From Anaerolineae bacterium (GTDB lineage Bacteria; Chloroflexota; Anaerolineae; 4572-78; J111): 19,913 nt of DNA. Below the pieces are notes generated by a model. That model was not told where the DNA came from. It saw only the letters and a list, made by a program, of their open reading frames with translations, and searched no databases. Position 1 is the first letter of the stretch, and the number at the start of each line of letters is the position of its first letter. Below are positions 1-6,814 of this stretch, piece by piece. The stretch spans positions 1 to 19,913 of the forward strand of contig JAHDWA010000118.1 of the NCBI GenBank assembly GCA_023382535.1, written 5' to 3'. A program made the position numbers and the translations under genes.

Positions 1-882
1 GCGCGCCCGGATGCGCTCGATCAAGCGGTAATAGCCGGCCATCGTGTAGTCGCGCTTCATCTCGCGCAGAATAGCGTCGTCGCCGGCCTGGTTGGGCACT
101 TCGATGTGCTCGCAAACCTTCGGCAGCTCGGCCACCGTGTCGAGCAGTTCGTCGCTCATGTAGTTGGGATGGCTGGTTAAAAAGCGAATCCGGGCTAGCC
201 CGTCAATCTCGTGGAGCGCGGCCAGCAATTGGGGCAGGCGCGGCCCGTCGGGGATGTCGTAGCCGTAGCGGTCTACAATCTGGCCGAGCAAGGTCACTTC
301 GCGCACGCCCTGGGCGACCAGGCTGCGAATTTCGGCGGCAATCTCCCCAATCGAACGGCTGCGCTCGCGCCCGCGGCGGGAAGGGATGATGCAGAAGGTG
401 CAGACGTGGTTGCAGCCGTAAATAATCGGCACGTGGGCTGTGATAACATGGTGGCGCTGGTGCTGCGGCAGAACCAGGCTGATCTCTTCATCCTGCAACT
501 GGTGGCGGTAGGCCAGGGCCGCCTGCTCGCTTTCGCGGGCTAATAAAAAATCCACCAGCGGGCCGGGTTCGCTGGGCGGCATAAACACGTCTACGTGGGG
601 AAAAGCTTTGGCAAGCTGCCCGCCGCCCTTGACGCCGACCATGCAGCCCATCAACGCCAGCACTTTGTCCGGCCGGGTCTCTTTGAGCGGTTTGAGGCTC
701 CACAAAAAGCCGACGGCTTTATCCTCGGCGCTCTGGCGGACCACACAGGTATTCAAGACGACGACATCGGCCTCGCGGTAGCTGTCGGTGTAGCGGTAGC
801 CCAGCTTCTCCAGCTCAGAGCCGACCCGCTGTGAGTCGGCTACATTCATCTGGCAGCCGGCCGTCCAAATATGATACTTCAT
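1..882 (-). CDS. miaB: tRNA-2-methylthio-N6-dimethylallyladenosine synthase (MiaB), N-terminal 294 codons
   Basis: Radical-SAM methylthiotransferase that adds a methylthio group to N6-isopentenyladenosine at tRNA position 37. The reading frame stays open from the ATG at 882 to the left edge, so the C-terminal part (including any TRAM domain) lies outside; the family is usually about 440-480 aa. Visible: the UPF0004/MTTase N-terminal domain with its three cluster cysteines, C10 in AGCQMN, C46 in NTCVVR and C80 in MGCM, then the radical-SAM CX3CX2C motif at C157, C161 and C164 (GCNHVCTFC). GCQMN and NTCVVRQSAEDK fit MiaB better than RimO or MtaB. The family's usual LLGQNVNSYG stretch reads LLGQIVDRYG and the usual PVQSGS region reads EVPNQAGDD, so this is a divergent lineage version. 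It lies downstream of the methyltransferase on the same strand, separated by 111 bp with an inverted repeat, so co-transcription is uncertain. Confidence 0.93.
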   Translation of the reverse strand, partial: MKYHIWTAGCQMNVADSQRVGSELEKLGYRYTDSYREADVVVLNTCVVRQSAEDKAVGFLWSLKPLKETRPDKVLALMGCMVGVKGGGQLAKAFPHVDVFMPPSEPGPLVDFLLARESEQAALAYRHQLQDEEISLVLPQHQRHHVITAHVPIIYGCNHVCTFCIIPSRRGRERSRSIGEIAAEIRSLVAQGVREVTLLGQIVDRYGYDIPDGPRLPQLLAALHEIDGLARIRFLTSHPNYMSDELLDTVAELPKVCEHIEVPNQAGDDAILREMKRDYTMAGYYRLIERIRAR

Positions 883-926
883 CTAAAAGTTCCCCCTACC
901 ACAAAATTTGAGGTAAAGAAGTTGGG

Positions 927-988
927 CCGGGATTGGGGGATTAGGAGATAAAAAATTTTATAAAAATCCCCTAATCGCCTAATCCCGG
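927..988. repeat. Imperfect inverted repeat between methyltransferase and miaB
   Basis: The left arm (CCGGGATTGGGGGATTAGGAG) and the right arm (TCCCCTAATCGCCTAATCCCGG) pair over about 20 bp with a few mismatches around an AT-only loop. The arms themselves look like units of roughly seven bases (GGGATTG, GGGGATT). It could fold as a hairpin in RNA from either strand, but no clean T-run follows on the minus strand, so it is called a repeat and not a terminator. Confidence 0.6.
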
Positions 989-993
989 CAAAA

Positions 994-1800
994 TTATTCA
1001 GTCATTAATGTGATCTGAGCAGGCTTAACCCCCGGCAAATCCTTCGGCGTGCGGTTGGCGCGCGGGTCGAGCGAGTCGAAACCTTCAAACGGGGCGTCGA
1101 GCCGCTTTTGACTCATAGAAATATACTCAGGATTGATGTCAATGCCAAACCAGGCCCTGCCCAAAACCTGGGCCACGCGGCAGGTCGTGCCGCTGCCGAC
1201 AAAGGGATCGAGCACTACCTGGCCCGGCTGGGAGCTGGCTTTGATGATACGTTCCAGCAGCGCTTCCGGCTTCTGGGTCGGATGCGCTTCGCGTTCCGCG
1301 CTGCAATAGTGAACGTGAGAAAAGGTCCAGACGTCGCCGGGATTGGCCCCGGCCATGTTGTTGCGCTCCCGGTAATACTTTTGCGGCACGCGCACGTCGT
1401 CAAGGTTAAAGGTGAACTGCTGCGATTTGGTAAAGTAGAGGATGTCTTCGTGCCGGGGCGAAAAGCCGGTTTTGCGGCCCATGCCCTGGGTGTAGTGCCA
1501 GGTGATCCAGCCGTTAAACTCCAGCTTGAACTCCTCTTCCAGCAGCATAAACAGCCGGGAGATGAAGCGCACGCCCATGAAGACGTACATCGAGCCGGTT
1601 GGCTTGAGCAGGCGGACAGCCTGGGCCACCCAGGCCCGCGTGAACGCTTCGTACTCTTGCCAGGCTTTCCGGTCGAGGTTGTTGCCGTAATCTTTGCCCA
1701 AATTGTAGGGTGGGTCGGCGACGAGCAGGTCCACACAAGCATCAGGCAGATGGGCCATCTCCTGAACGGCATCGCCGCAGATGAGCCGGTTGAAGTTCAT
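994..1800 (-). CDS. Solitary DNA methyltransferase, N6-adenine/N4-cytosine type (beta-class order)
   Basis: Site-specific DNA amino-methyltransferase transferring a methyl group from S-adenosylmethionine to adenine N6 or cytosine N4. Of 268 aa, the catalytic motif DPPY is at residues 29-32, a HPTQKPE segment at 173-179, and the SAM-binding motif DPFVGSG at 198-204. Catalytic motif first and SAM motif last is the beta-class order of the N6_N4 methylase family; DPPY rather than SPPY favours adenine. No restriction endonuclease is adjacent, so it looks like an orphan methylase. It starts 3 bp after the stop of the PIN-like toxin gene on the same strand, which suggests co-transcription with the toxin–antitoxin pair. 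No strong ribosome binding site is visible before its ATG, so translation may be coupled. The target sequence cannot be predicted from the protein. Confidence 0.9.
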   Translation of the reverse strand: MNFNRLICGDAVQEMAHLPDACVDLLVADPPYNLGKDYGNNLDRKAWQEYEAFTRAWVAQAVRLLKPTGSMYVFMGVRFISRLFMLLEEEFKLEFNGWITWHYTQGMGRKTGFSPRHEDILYFTKSQQFTFNLDDVRVPQKYYRERNNMAGANPGDVWTFSHVHYCSAEREAHPTQKPEALLERIIKASSQPGQVVLDPFVGSGTTCRVAQVLGRAWFGIDINPEYISMSQKRLDAPFEGFDSLDPRANRTPKDLPGVKPAQITLMTE

Positions 1801-1803
1801 CGC

Positions 1804-2178
1804 TTATTGACCACCCATCGGCAACGACCGAATTCGAATACGACTTGGCTCAAAAATGACTACACTTCCCGCTTGTAGCGCATCTTGAATTGCCGGTAGA
1901 TTTGCTAAGAGCAAAGCCAACTGACGTTCAGGTCGCCGCTCAGTACCTTTGCGAAACAGGATGACTGAAGGTTTATTTTCCTTCCATAAAGCCAACAATG
2001 TGCCAAAATCAGTATCTGCCGAAATAACGATTCTATCTTCCCCTGCCGCACGAGAAAAAATTTCTGGGTCTTTAGCCGCCTGCATTCCATAGTCACGGAC
2101 GTGAGTAGCATCGTATCCTGACCTACGTAATCCCTCGGCCAAGCGGGGTGATAAAGCATTATCTACCAGAAATTTCAT
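1804..2178 (-). CDS. DUF5615 family PIN-like toxin
   Basis: Small protein (124 aa) of the DUF5615/Mut7-C PIN-like group, predicted RNases that act as toxins of type II toxin–antitoxin systems. The opening [17 protein letters not shown] carries the first acidic residue (D6), and [11 protein letters not shown] (D55, D57) holds the second acidic cluster typical of the fold; the order and length match the family. Its ATG overlaps the stop of the upstream DUF433 gene by 4 bp, the usual translational coupling in such pairs. RNase activity is inferred from the family. Base composition is more AT-rich than the methyltransferase that follows, consistent with a mobile module. Confidence 0.85.
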   Translation of the reverse strand: MKFLVDNALSPRLAEGLRRSGYDATHVRDYGMQAAKDPEIFSRAAGEDRIVISADTDFGTLLALWKENKPSVILFRKGTERRPERQLALLLANLPAIQDALQAGSVVIFEPSRIRIRSLPMGGQ

Positions 2179-2408
2179 TGGGGCACAAGCAAAGGCAATT
2201 CACGTTCTCGCACAGCCTCGGCAGCAAAACGGAGTGCTTCGCGGATATCCTCACGCTCCAAATCTGGATAGGCAGCCAAAATCTCTGCATCGTTCATGCC
2301 TTCAGCAATCATTTCTAATATGGTAGCAACCGGAATACGCAAGCCACGAATACATGGCACCCCACCCATTTGATGAACATCAACTGTAATCCGAGTAAAG
2401 TTGATCAT
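2175..2408 (-). CDS. DUF433 family antitoxin
   Basis: Protein of 77 aa of the DUF433 (VapB45-like) family, a helix-turn-helix DNA-binding antitoxin normally encoded just before a DUF5615 toxin, as here. The family signature is clear: [20 protein letters not shown], then a helical region with [18 protein letters not shown]. It would neutralise the toxin by binding it and is expected to repress its own promoter, though no operator could be identified with confidence. The start is well supported: on the minus strand AAGGAGGA (2411-2418) lies just upstream of the ATG at 2408. It is first in the apparent operon antitoxin–toxin–methyltransferase. Confidence 0.87.
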   Translation of the reverse strand: MINFTRITVDVHQMGGVPCIRGLRIPVATILEMIAEGMNDAEILAAYPDLEREDIREALRFAAEAVRERELPLLVPQ

Positions 2409-2772
2409 TTTCCTCCTTAACTGTGCTCAATCGCCCTAAAGTGACTATTTTAGTTTCAGCTATGTAACTTTGATAGCAAACACAGCATTTCCAGGTAAAG
2501 TCAGACCAGAGTGACCAAAAATCGGGCCAAAAGTGCCCACGGTACGTACATATTGTACCATTTAATTTGCTCTCAAGCCAGTGATTTGAGCGATACAGGT
2601 CCACCCTCCTTTGACCCCATTGCCTGGCTAATAAAGCGATCAATCTTTTATAACATCATTCACAATCCGGCTACAAGTGACAAAAGCTCCTTCCTGAAAA
2701 AACGCATTTCCCTTCCCTTTCCCGCTCATTTGTGCTAAAATCTCTCTATCCAAGCAAGGAAAGGTTATTCTT
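2409..2772. other. AT-rich divergent intergenic region
   Basis: These 364 bp separate the minus-strand antitoxin operon from the plus-strand helicase-like gene and are markedly more AT-rich than the genes to the right. They should hold both promoters. Only short palindromes are visible: GGGC–GCCC near 2524-2538 and GGTAC–GTACC at 2541-2559. The open frames here (minus near 2380-2643, plus near 2511-2738) show no recognisable domain and have low-complexity composition, so no gene is called. Confidence 0.6.
2733..2741 (+). promoter_or_regulatory. Candidate extended -10 promoter for the helicase-like gene
   Basis: TGCTAAAAT fits an extended -10 element (TGN + TAAAAT) 31 bp before the GTG start at 2773. 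The -35 region is poor. A ribosome binding site AAGGAAAGG (2756-2764) follows at proper distance from the GTG. This is a motif match only. Confidence 0.4.
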
Positions 2773-5007
2773 GTGCCGACGACTTTTCTCACCGGCCCGG
2801 CCGGAACCGGCAAAACAACCCAAGCGGTAACGCGGCTGCGCGACCTGCTGGCCGATCACGTACCGGGCCATAACATCCTGGTCCTGGTCTCCCAGTCAAC
2901 CCTGGCCGGCCCTTATCGTGACCTGCTGCGTGACCCCGGCCTGCCCGGCGCGGCCGCCGTAGATATTCTGACATTCAGCGGCCTGGCGCTGCAAACTATT
3001 GACCTGTTCTGGCCGCTGGTGGCGGCTCCCGCCGGTTTTGGCCGCCCCCAGGCCCGGCCTGTCTTTTTGACCATCGAAACGGCCCAATATTATCTGCACC
3101 AGGTGATCGAGCCGCTGCTGCGCCAGGGCTACTTTGATCCCAACGTCGTCCCCATCACTATCTCCCTGCCCCGTTTGATGAGCCAGATTCTGGACAACCT
3201 GAACAAGGCGGCCCTAATTGGCCTGCCGCATACCGAAGTGGGCGCGCGTCTGGCGGCTTCCCTGGCGGTCGAACCGAGCAGCCGGGCGGCTCTGGAACAC
3301 ACCCAGGTTTGCGTCAACGAATTTCGCGCTTTCTGCCTGGCCCGCAACCTGCTCGATTTTTCCCTGCGTATCGAAACCTTCCGGCGTTACCTCTGGCCGG
3401 TCGAAGGTATCTGCCAGTATCTGACCGGGCGCTACCGCCACCTGATTGTGGACAACCTTGAAGAGGACAATCCCTTTGCCCACGCTATGCTGCGGGAGTG
3501 GCTGCCCCACACCGAGTCGGCTCTGCTGGTCAACGACGAGGACGCCGGTTATCGTATCTTTCTGGGCGCCAACTGGCGCACGGCCCAGGGTCTGGCTTCT
3601 CTGGCCGATGAAACCATTCGCCTGACCGACTCCCAGGTGGCCCCAGCCGATATGCTGGCATTGGGTGAGCAGTTGAGCCACATCGTGAATGGCCGAATCA
3701 ACGAGTCAGCGAATCAATCTGTTACAAATGAAACGCCTAAGCGAAAAAATCGTAAATCGCGCCAAGGGCACGCAAGCGAAATCCAAAATCCAAAATCGGC
3801 CGATCCTCGCCGCGTCATCACCTTTCAACAGGAACGCTTCTACCCCCAGATGATCGAGTGGACCATTGACCGGATCGCCGCGCTGCTGGCTGATGGCGTC
3901 TCCCCGGCAGAGATTGTCGTGCTGGCGCCTTTTGTCAGCGATGCGCTCCGTTTTTCCTTTACCCAGCGCATGGCCCAGCGCGGGCTGCCGGCTCGCTCCC
4001 ACCGCCCCTCCCGCCCCCTGAGTGAAGAACCAGCGGCTAAAACCGTGCTCACCCTGGCCCGCCTGGCCTTCCCCGAAATGGGCCTGCTGCCGGAACCGTT
4101 TGACGTCGCTCAGGCTCTCAGCCAGGCCGTTGCCGATCTGGACTTGATCCGGGCGAATTTGTTGACCCAGGTGGTCTACCGGCCCAACCGCCAAATGCCG
4201 ACTGCCAACAATCAATCCACAATCCACAATCCACAATTCACAATTCCCCATTCCCCATTCCCCCTGACCGCTTTCGACCAAATTGAAGGCGATGTGCGCG
4301 AGCGGATCTCCTACCAGGCGGGCAACCGTTTCGACCAGCTCCGCGCCTGGCTGCAAAATGTTCAGAGTGGATCAGCCCCGCCGGTGCTCGATCACTTTTT
4401 CAGCCGCCTGTTTGATGAAATTTTGGCCCAGCCGGGGTTTGGTTTCCACGGCCAGCCCGAGGCGGGGGAGGTAATTGCGAACCTGATTGACTCGGCCCGG
4501 GCCTTTCGCCGGGTAGCGGAGCAGGTGCCCGGCGTCACGAGCGCCGGCTTTCCCGGCGTGATTGAACTCAACCGCGCCTATCTTGAAACCATCGAGCAGG
4601 AAATCATGGCCGCCCAGTACCTGCGCAGTTGGGACGGCAGCCCCGAGGCGGCGGTACTGATTACCCCGGCTACCACCTTTTTGATGAGCAATCGCCCGGT
4701 GGAGTACCAATTCTGGCTCGACGCCGGCAGCAGCGGCTGGTGGGAACGCATTGCTCAGCCGCTGACCCACCCTTACGTCCTGACCGCCGATTGGGAGCCG
4801 GGCCGCCTCTGGACCGACGCCGACGAAGTGGCCGGCCAGCGTGACCGGCTCTCCCGCCTGGTCCTCGGCCTGACCCGCCGCTGCCGCAAACACGTTTTCA
4901 TCGTCAACTCCGAAGTCGGCGAGCAGGGTTATGAGCAGCGCGGCCAACTGCTGATTGCCCTTCAACAAATGCTGCGCCATCTGCAGCAGGCTCCTCAGAA
5001 TCCCTAA
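2773..5007 (+). CDS. UvrD/AddB-like superfamily 1 helicase-fold protein with degraded motifs
   Basis: A 744-aa protein with a superfamily 1 helicase layout. The Walker A motif GPAGTGKTT (residues 8-16) is perfect. The Walker B-like segment LIVDNLEED (224-232) has Asn where UvrD-type enzymes have the catalytic Glu, and the motif III-like NDEDAGYRIFLGA (254-266) lacks the Gln of GDPxQxIY. A second RecA-like half follows (PAEIVVLAPF near 378-387, then a weak motif VI, VLGLTRRCRKHVFI). No C-terminal PD-(D/E)XK domain or Fe-S cysteines are seen, unlike true AddB (~1150 aa). It may be a structural or DNA-scanning partner of the intact helicase encoded at 12487, as AddB is for AddA; this is inference. 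GTG start chosen for AAGGAAAGG 8 bp upstream. Two in-frame tandem-repeat inserts fall at about residues 308-342 and 475-497. An alternative is a weakly active stand-alone ATPase. Confidence 0.8.
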   Translation: MPTTFLTGPAGTGKTTQAVTRLRDLLADHVPGHNILVLVSQSTLAGPYRDLLRDPGLPGAAAVDILTFSGLALQTIDLFWPLVAAPAGFGRPQARPVFLTIETAQYYLHQVIEPLLRQGYFDPNVVPITISLPRLMSQILDNLNKAALIGLPHTEVGARLAASLAVEPSSRAALEHTQVCVNEFRAFCLARNLLDFSLRIETFRRYLWPVEGICQYLTGRYRHLIVDNLEEDNPFAHAMLREWLPHTESALLVNDEDAGYRIFLGANWRTAQGLASLADETIRLTDSQVAPADMLALGEQLSHIVNGRINESANQSVTNETPKRKNRKSRQGHASEIQNPKSADPRRVITFQQERFYPQMIEWTIDRIAALLADGVSPAEIVVLAPFVSDALRFSFTQRMAQRGLPARSHRPSRPLSEEPAAKTVLTLARLAFPEMGLLPEPFDVAQALSQAVADLDLIRANLLTQVVYRPNRQMPTANNQSTIHNPQFTIPHSPFPLTAFDQIEGDVRERISYQAGNRFDQLRAWLQNVQSGSAPPVLDHFFSRLFDEILAQPGFGFHGQPEAGEVIANLIDSARAFRRVAEQVPGVTSAGFPGVIELNRAYLETIEQEIMAAQYLRSWDGSPEAAVLITPATTFLMSNRPVEYQFWLDAGSSGWWERIAQPLTHPYVLTADWEPGRLWTDADEVAGQRDRLSRLVLGLTRRCRKHVFIVNSEVGEQGYEQRGQLLIALQQMLRHLQQAPQNP
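3694..3799 (+). repeat. Period-8/period-7 short tandem repeat insert inside the helicase-like gene
   Basis: CGAATCAA-CGAGTCAG-CGAATCAA repeats with period 8 at 3694-3717, and GAAATCC-AAAATCC-AAAATCG with period 7 near 3779-3799. Together they encode a polar, low-complexity linker (Asn/Ser/Lys-rich) between the two helicase halves, with no break in frame. Confidence 0.65.
4213..4261 (+). repeat. Heptanucleotide tandem repeat (7 units) inside the helicase-like gene
   Basis: Seven consecutive 7-base units: CAATCCA x3, CAATTCA, CAATTCC, CCATTCC x2. Total 49 bp. It resembles the short tandemly repeated repetitive (STRR) sequences described in filamentous cyanobacteria. Here it is translated as an Asn/Pro/Ser/Thr-rich stretch near residues 480-497 without disrupting the frame. 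Confidence 0.85.
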
Positions 5008-5027
5008 CCTCTCCTTTTCGCGTCCTT

Positions 5028-5056
5028 CTGGGTCCCAACCTGAGTTTGAGACCCAG
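5028..5056 (+). terminator. Hairpin downstream of the helicase-like gene
   Basis: CTGGGTC (5028-5034) pairs perfectly with GACCCAG (5050-5056) across a 15-base loop, 21 bp after the stop codon. There is no following T-run, so it may be a weak or factor-dependent terminator or an mRNA 3'-end stabiliser. Confidence 0.4.
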
Positions 5057-5125
5057 TAAGGGGAAGTCGTTCCAAACTGGAGTAAATAGGAAAAAAGGAC
5101 TACCTCTCAAACCATATTCAAACAT

Positions 5126-5154
5126 TTGTGTGTTATCCTTAACATTATTAAAAT
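5126..5154 (+). promoter_or_regulatory. Candidate promoter for the PqqD–M50 gene
   Basis: TTGTGT (5126-5131), a 17-bp spacer and TAAAAT (5149-5154) form a good sigma-70-like match inside an AT-rich stretch. Transcription would start near 5161, about 35 bp before the ATG at 5196. This argues that the long TTG-initiated extension of the frame upstream is not translated. Confidence 0.5.
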
Positions 5155-5195
5155 ATAACTTCTTGTCCGGTTGTAAATTGGTTTTTGAACTGGTA

Positions 5196-6401
5196 ATGGA
5201 ACTCTCGGCCATCTCGCTGGACAGTCAAATTCGTTTACGGCCCCTTTCCAAGCAGCTTGAAAATGGGGTTGCGATTATTGGCTGGGGCGATGAGTTCCTG
5301 GAGTTGCCGCCGGAGGGCTTGCACTTTATTGCCTGGCTGAATGAAGGGTTGAGCCTGCGCGAAGCCCGGCAGCGCTTTGAAACGCACTACAACCCTTTTC
5401 CCGAGGACGAAGTTTGGGAAGTTGTTAAAGCTTTTTGGGAGAGTGATTTTATTGCCGCCGTGGACGGGCAGGCTGTTCCCCCTCAACCCGGCCCGCTTTC
5501 AACTCAAGCATTGTGGCTGCCGCGGGCCTGGACCGGCGCTCTCTTCTCCAAGCCGGTATTGCTGGCCTGGATGGGTGTCGTTATTCCGGCGGCGATCCTG
5601 TGGATCAGGACCCCGGCGTTGTGGCCGCGCCTGACCGACTACTTCTGGGTGGATTATAATTTTATCATTATTTTGGTTGGTTTACTGCTCTGGCTGGTGG
5701 ACATGGCGCTGCACGAACTGGCCCATCTGCTGGCCTGCCGGGCCAAAGGGATTGATGCTTCCATTACCTGGACACAGCGTCTCGGCTTTATTCCGATGAG
5801 CCAGACGGTTATGCACAATATTTGGGCAGTACCGGGTTCAGCCCGGTTATTACCTCTGGCGGCGGGTATGGTTTGGGATGTGGGGCGGATCAGCCTGCTG
5901 GTATATCTGCTCTTTTTCCAACGATTGGGCTGGCTGGTCTGGCCGGAATTAGTAACCAAATTCTTGAAATTTTACCTGCTGACCTCGACTTTATCCCTTA
6001 CCGCTCAATTCTGGCTCTTTTCCAAAATGGATGGTTATTTCTTGCTGTCTGCCTTGCTAGGCCAGCGGAATTTGCAGGCCGACACCTATGCCTGGTTTAA
6101 GTCCAGGTTGAGCAAAATGGGTCATTTCGATCCTCCGACCAGGGGAATGAAGTTTATCTATCTCTACGCGCTGGTGACTATCTTGGGAGGCGGTCTATTT
6201 ATGGGGCAGTTCTTTTTGGTGCAACTGCCGATCAAGTTACGCTTGCTGTGGGAAGCCTTTCTCAGAATTAGCGGCAGCGCAGCTTTAGCTCCCCTGGAAT
6301 TTGGGGACGGTGTCGCCGTGTTAACCAGCCAGGTGATTGACCTGGGTCTTCTCATGTATGCCTACTGGCGGGAAACCTGGCCCAGTTGGCGCCAATCTTG
6401 A
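5196..6401 (+). CDS. PqqD-like domain fused to membrane M50-type zinc metalloprotease
   Basis: A 401-aa protein in two parts. Residues ~12-90 look like a PqqD/RiPP-recognition (RRE) domain: a beta-rich start (IRLRPLSKQLENGVAIIGWG), then helices through EGLHFIAWLNEGLSLREA and VVKAFWESDFIAAVDG. The rest is an integral-membrane M50-type protease: HELAH at 173-177 in a membrane segment gives two zinc ligands and the catalytic Glu, and KMDGYFLLS (D279) supplies the likely third ligand, as in peptide zinc metalloproteases of the YydH kind. About six hydrophobic segments are seen (~118-138, 156-180, 218-242, 255-275, 320-345, 365-395). Such proteins occur in RiPP clusters, where they bind and cut modified peptides; that role here is inferred. 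The start at 5196 was chosen because the domain begins there and the promoter lies just upstream. No radical SAM enzyme or ABC exporter is adjacent. A 19-codon ORF follows 66 bp after the stop. Confidence 0.82.
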   Translation: MELSAISLDSQIRLRPLSKQLENGVAIIGWGDEFLELPPEGLHFIAWLNEGLSLREARQRFETHYNPFPEDEVWEVVKAFWESDFIAAVDGQAVPPQPGPLSTQALWLPRAWTGALFSKPVLLAWMGVVIPAAILWIRTPALWPRLTDYFWVDYNFIIILVGLLLWLVDMALHELAHLLACRAKGIDASITWTQRLGFIPMSQTVMHNIWAVPGSARLLPLAAGMVWDVGRISLLVYLLFFQRLGWLVWPELVTKFLKFYLLTSTLSLTAQFWLFSKMDGYFLLSALLGQRNLQADTYAWFKSRLSKMGHFDPPTRGMKFIYLYALVTILGGGLFMGQFFLVQLPIKLRLLWEAFLRISGSAALAPLEFGDGVAVLTSQVIDLGLLMYAYWRETWPSWRQS

Positions 6402-6467
6402 TGTTCCAAGGCCGGCCCGTGAGGGGGCGAGCCTTGTAGCAAATCTAGCAGAAAGGAGCTCGATCCA

Positions 6468-6527
6468 ATGAAAGTCCGCAAAGTCGAAAAGGTCAAACCG
6501 ACCGGAACCCATCGGGGAAGTGGTTGA
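6468..6527 (+). CDS. 19-residue basic microprotein ORF, possible peptide substrate of the M50 protease
   Basis: ATG to TGA encodes MKVRKVEKVKPTGTHRGSG. The start is preceded by AAAGGAG (6452-6458) with 9-base spacing, one of the best ribosome binding sites in the window, which argues for real translation. The peptide has a lysine-rich helical-looking N-terminal half (KVRKVEKVK) and a Pro/Gly/Thr-rich C-terminal half, like a leader plus small core; it has no Cys or aromatic residue. It lies between the PqqD–M50 gene and a strong terminator on the same strand, so probably in one transcript. I recognise no family. It could be a RiPP-like precursor, a signalling peptide or a small regulator of the protease. 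It may also be a leader peptide, though no downstream gene follows. Confidence 0.5.
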   Translation: MKVRKVEKVKPTGTHRGSG

Positions 6528-6541
6528 TCTCGTTTGTTAAT

Positions 6542-6579
6542 GTTAGTCAGGCAATTCAGTGATCTGATTGACGACTAAC
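6542..6579 (+). other. Stem-loop in the 3' region of the microprotein transcript
   Basis: GTTAGTC (6542-6548) pairs with GACTAAC (6573-6579), and inside it CAAT (6552-6555) pairs with ATTG (6567-6570). It lies between the microprotein stop and the terminator. It could be a stabilising mRNA element or part of a small RNA; function unknown. Confidence 0.4.
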
Positions 6580-6592
6580 CTGTTCTCCTCAG

Positions 6593-6634
6593 AACAAGCG
6601 CGGCCATTAATTCGTCGCGCTTGTTTTTGTTTTG
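6593..6634 (+). terminator. Strong intrinsic terminator for the PqqD–M50 / microprotein unit
   Basis: AACAAGCGCG (6593-6602) pairs perfectly with CGCGCTTGTT (6616-6625) across a 13-base loop and is followed by TTTGTTTT. The T-rich tail exists only on the plus strand, so it ends transcription coming from 5161. Confidence 0.85.
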
Positions 6635-6645
6635 CCAAAAGTTTA

Positions 6646-6660
6646 GCATCCAACGGATGC
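6646..6660 (-). terminator. Small hairpin downstream of the cyclase gene
   Basis: GCATCC–AAC–GGATGC is a perfect 6-bp stem with a 3-base loop; read on the minus strand it is followed by TAAACTTTT. It lies about 45 bp past the stop of the cyclase gene and could act as its terminator, though the stem is short. Confidence 0.4.
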
Positions 6661-6663
6661 CGC

Positions 6664-6814
6664 ACGAGCCGGTGGTTTTCTCCACACCTTTGAGACTGGA
6701 TTCGCTAGCGTAATACCGGCCAGTGAGGTGACTGGTAATTACCAAATCCAGTCAAAAGGCAGTGGACTGACCCGAAAGTCCGCAATGCCAAAAAAGGTCG
6801 AACCACCGGCTCGT
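6664..6814. repeat. ~150-bp palindromic (MITE/REP-like) element overlapping the 3' end of the cyclase gene
   Basis: Perfect 14-bp terminal inverted repeats ACGAGCCGGTGGTT (6664-6677) and AACCACCGGCTCGT (6801-6814). Nested inside are GACTGGATT (6694-6702) with AATCCAGTC (6745-6753) and a GGACT–AGTCC hairpin near 6764-6781. No transposase gene and no obvious target duplication. The stop codon of the minus-strand cyclase gene lies inside it, so the element encodes that protein's last ~35 residues. Confidence 0.75.

Noticed and set aside
994..1800. Complete restriction–modification system
   Set aside because: No endonuclease gene is adjacent; the neighbouring small genes are a toxin–antitoxin pair.
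4213..4261. CRISPR array
   Set aside because: Units are 7 bp with no spacers, and they are translated in frame; a tandem repeat, not CRISPR.
5037..5046. AACCTGAGTT shared with the terminal repeat at 15714-15723 as a remnant of the same mobile element
   Set aside because: Only ten bases match and no partner arm is found near 5037; could be chance.
5046..5195. TTG-initiated 50-codon extension of the PqqD–M50 frame
   Set aside because: It covers the likely promoter (5126-5154), is AT-rich and domain-free, and the PqqD-like part begins right after the ATG at 5196.
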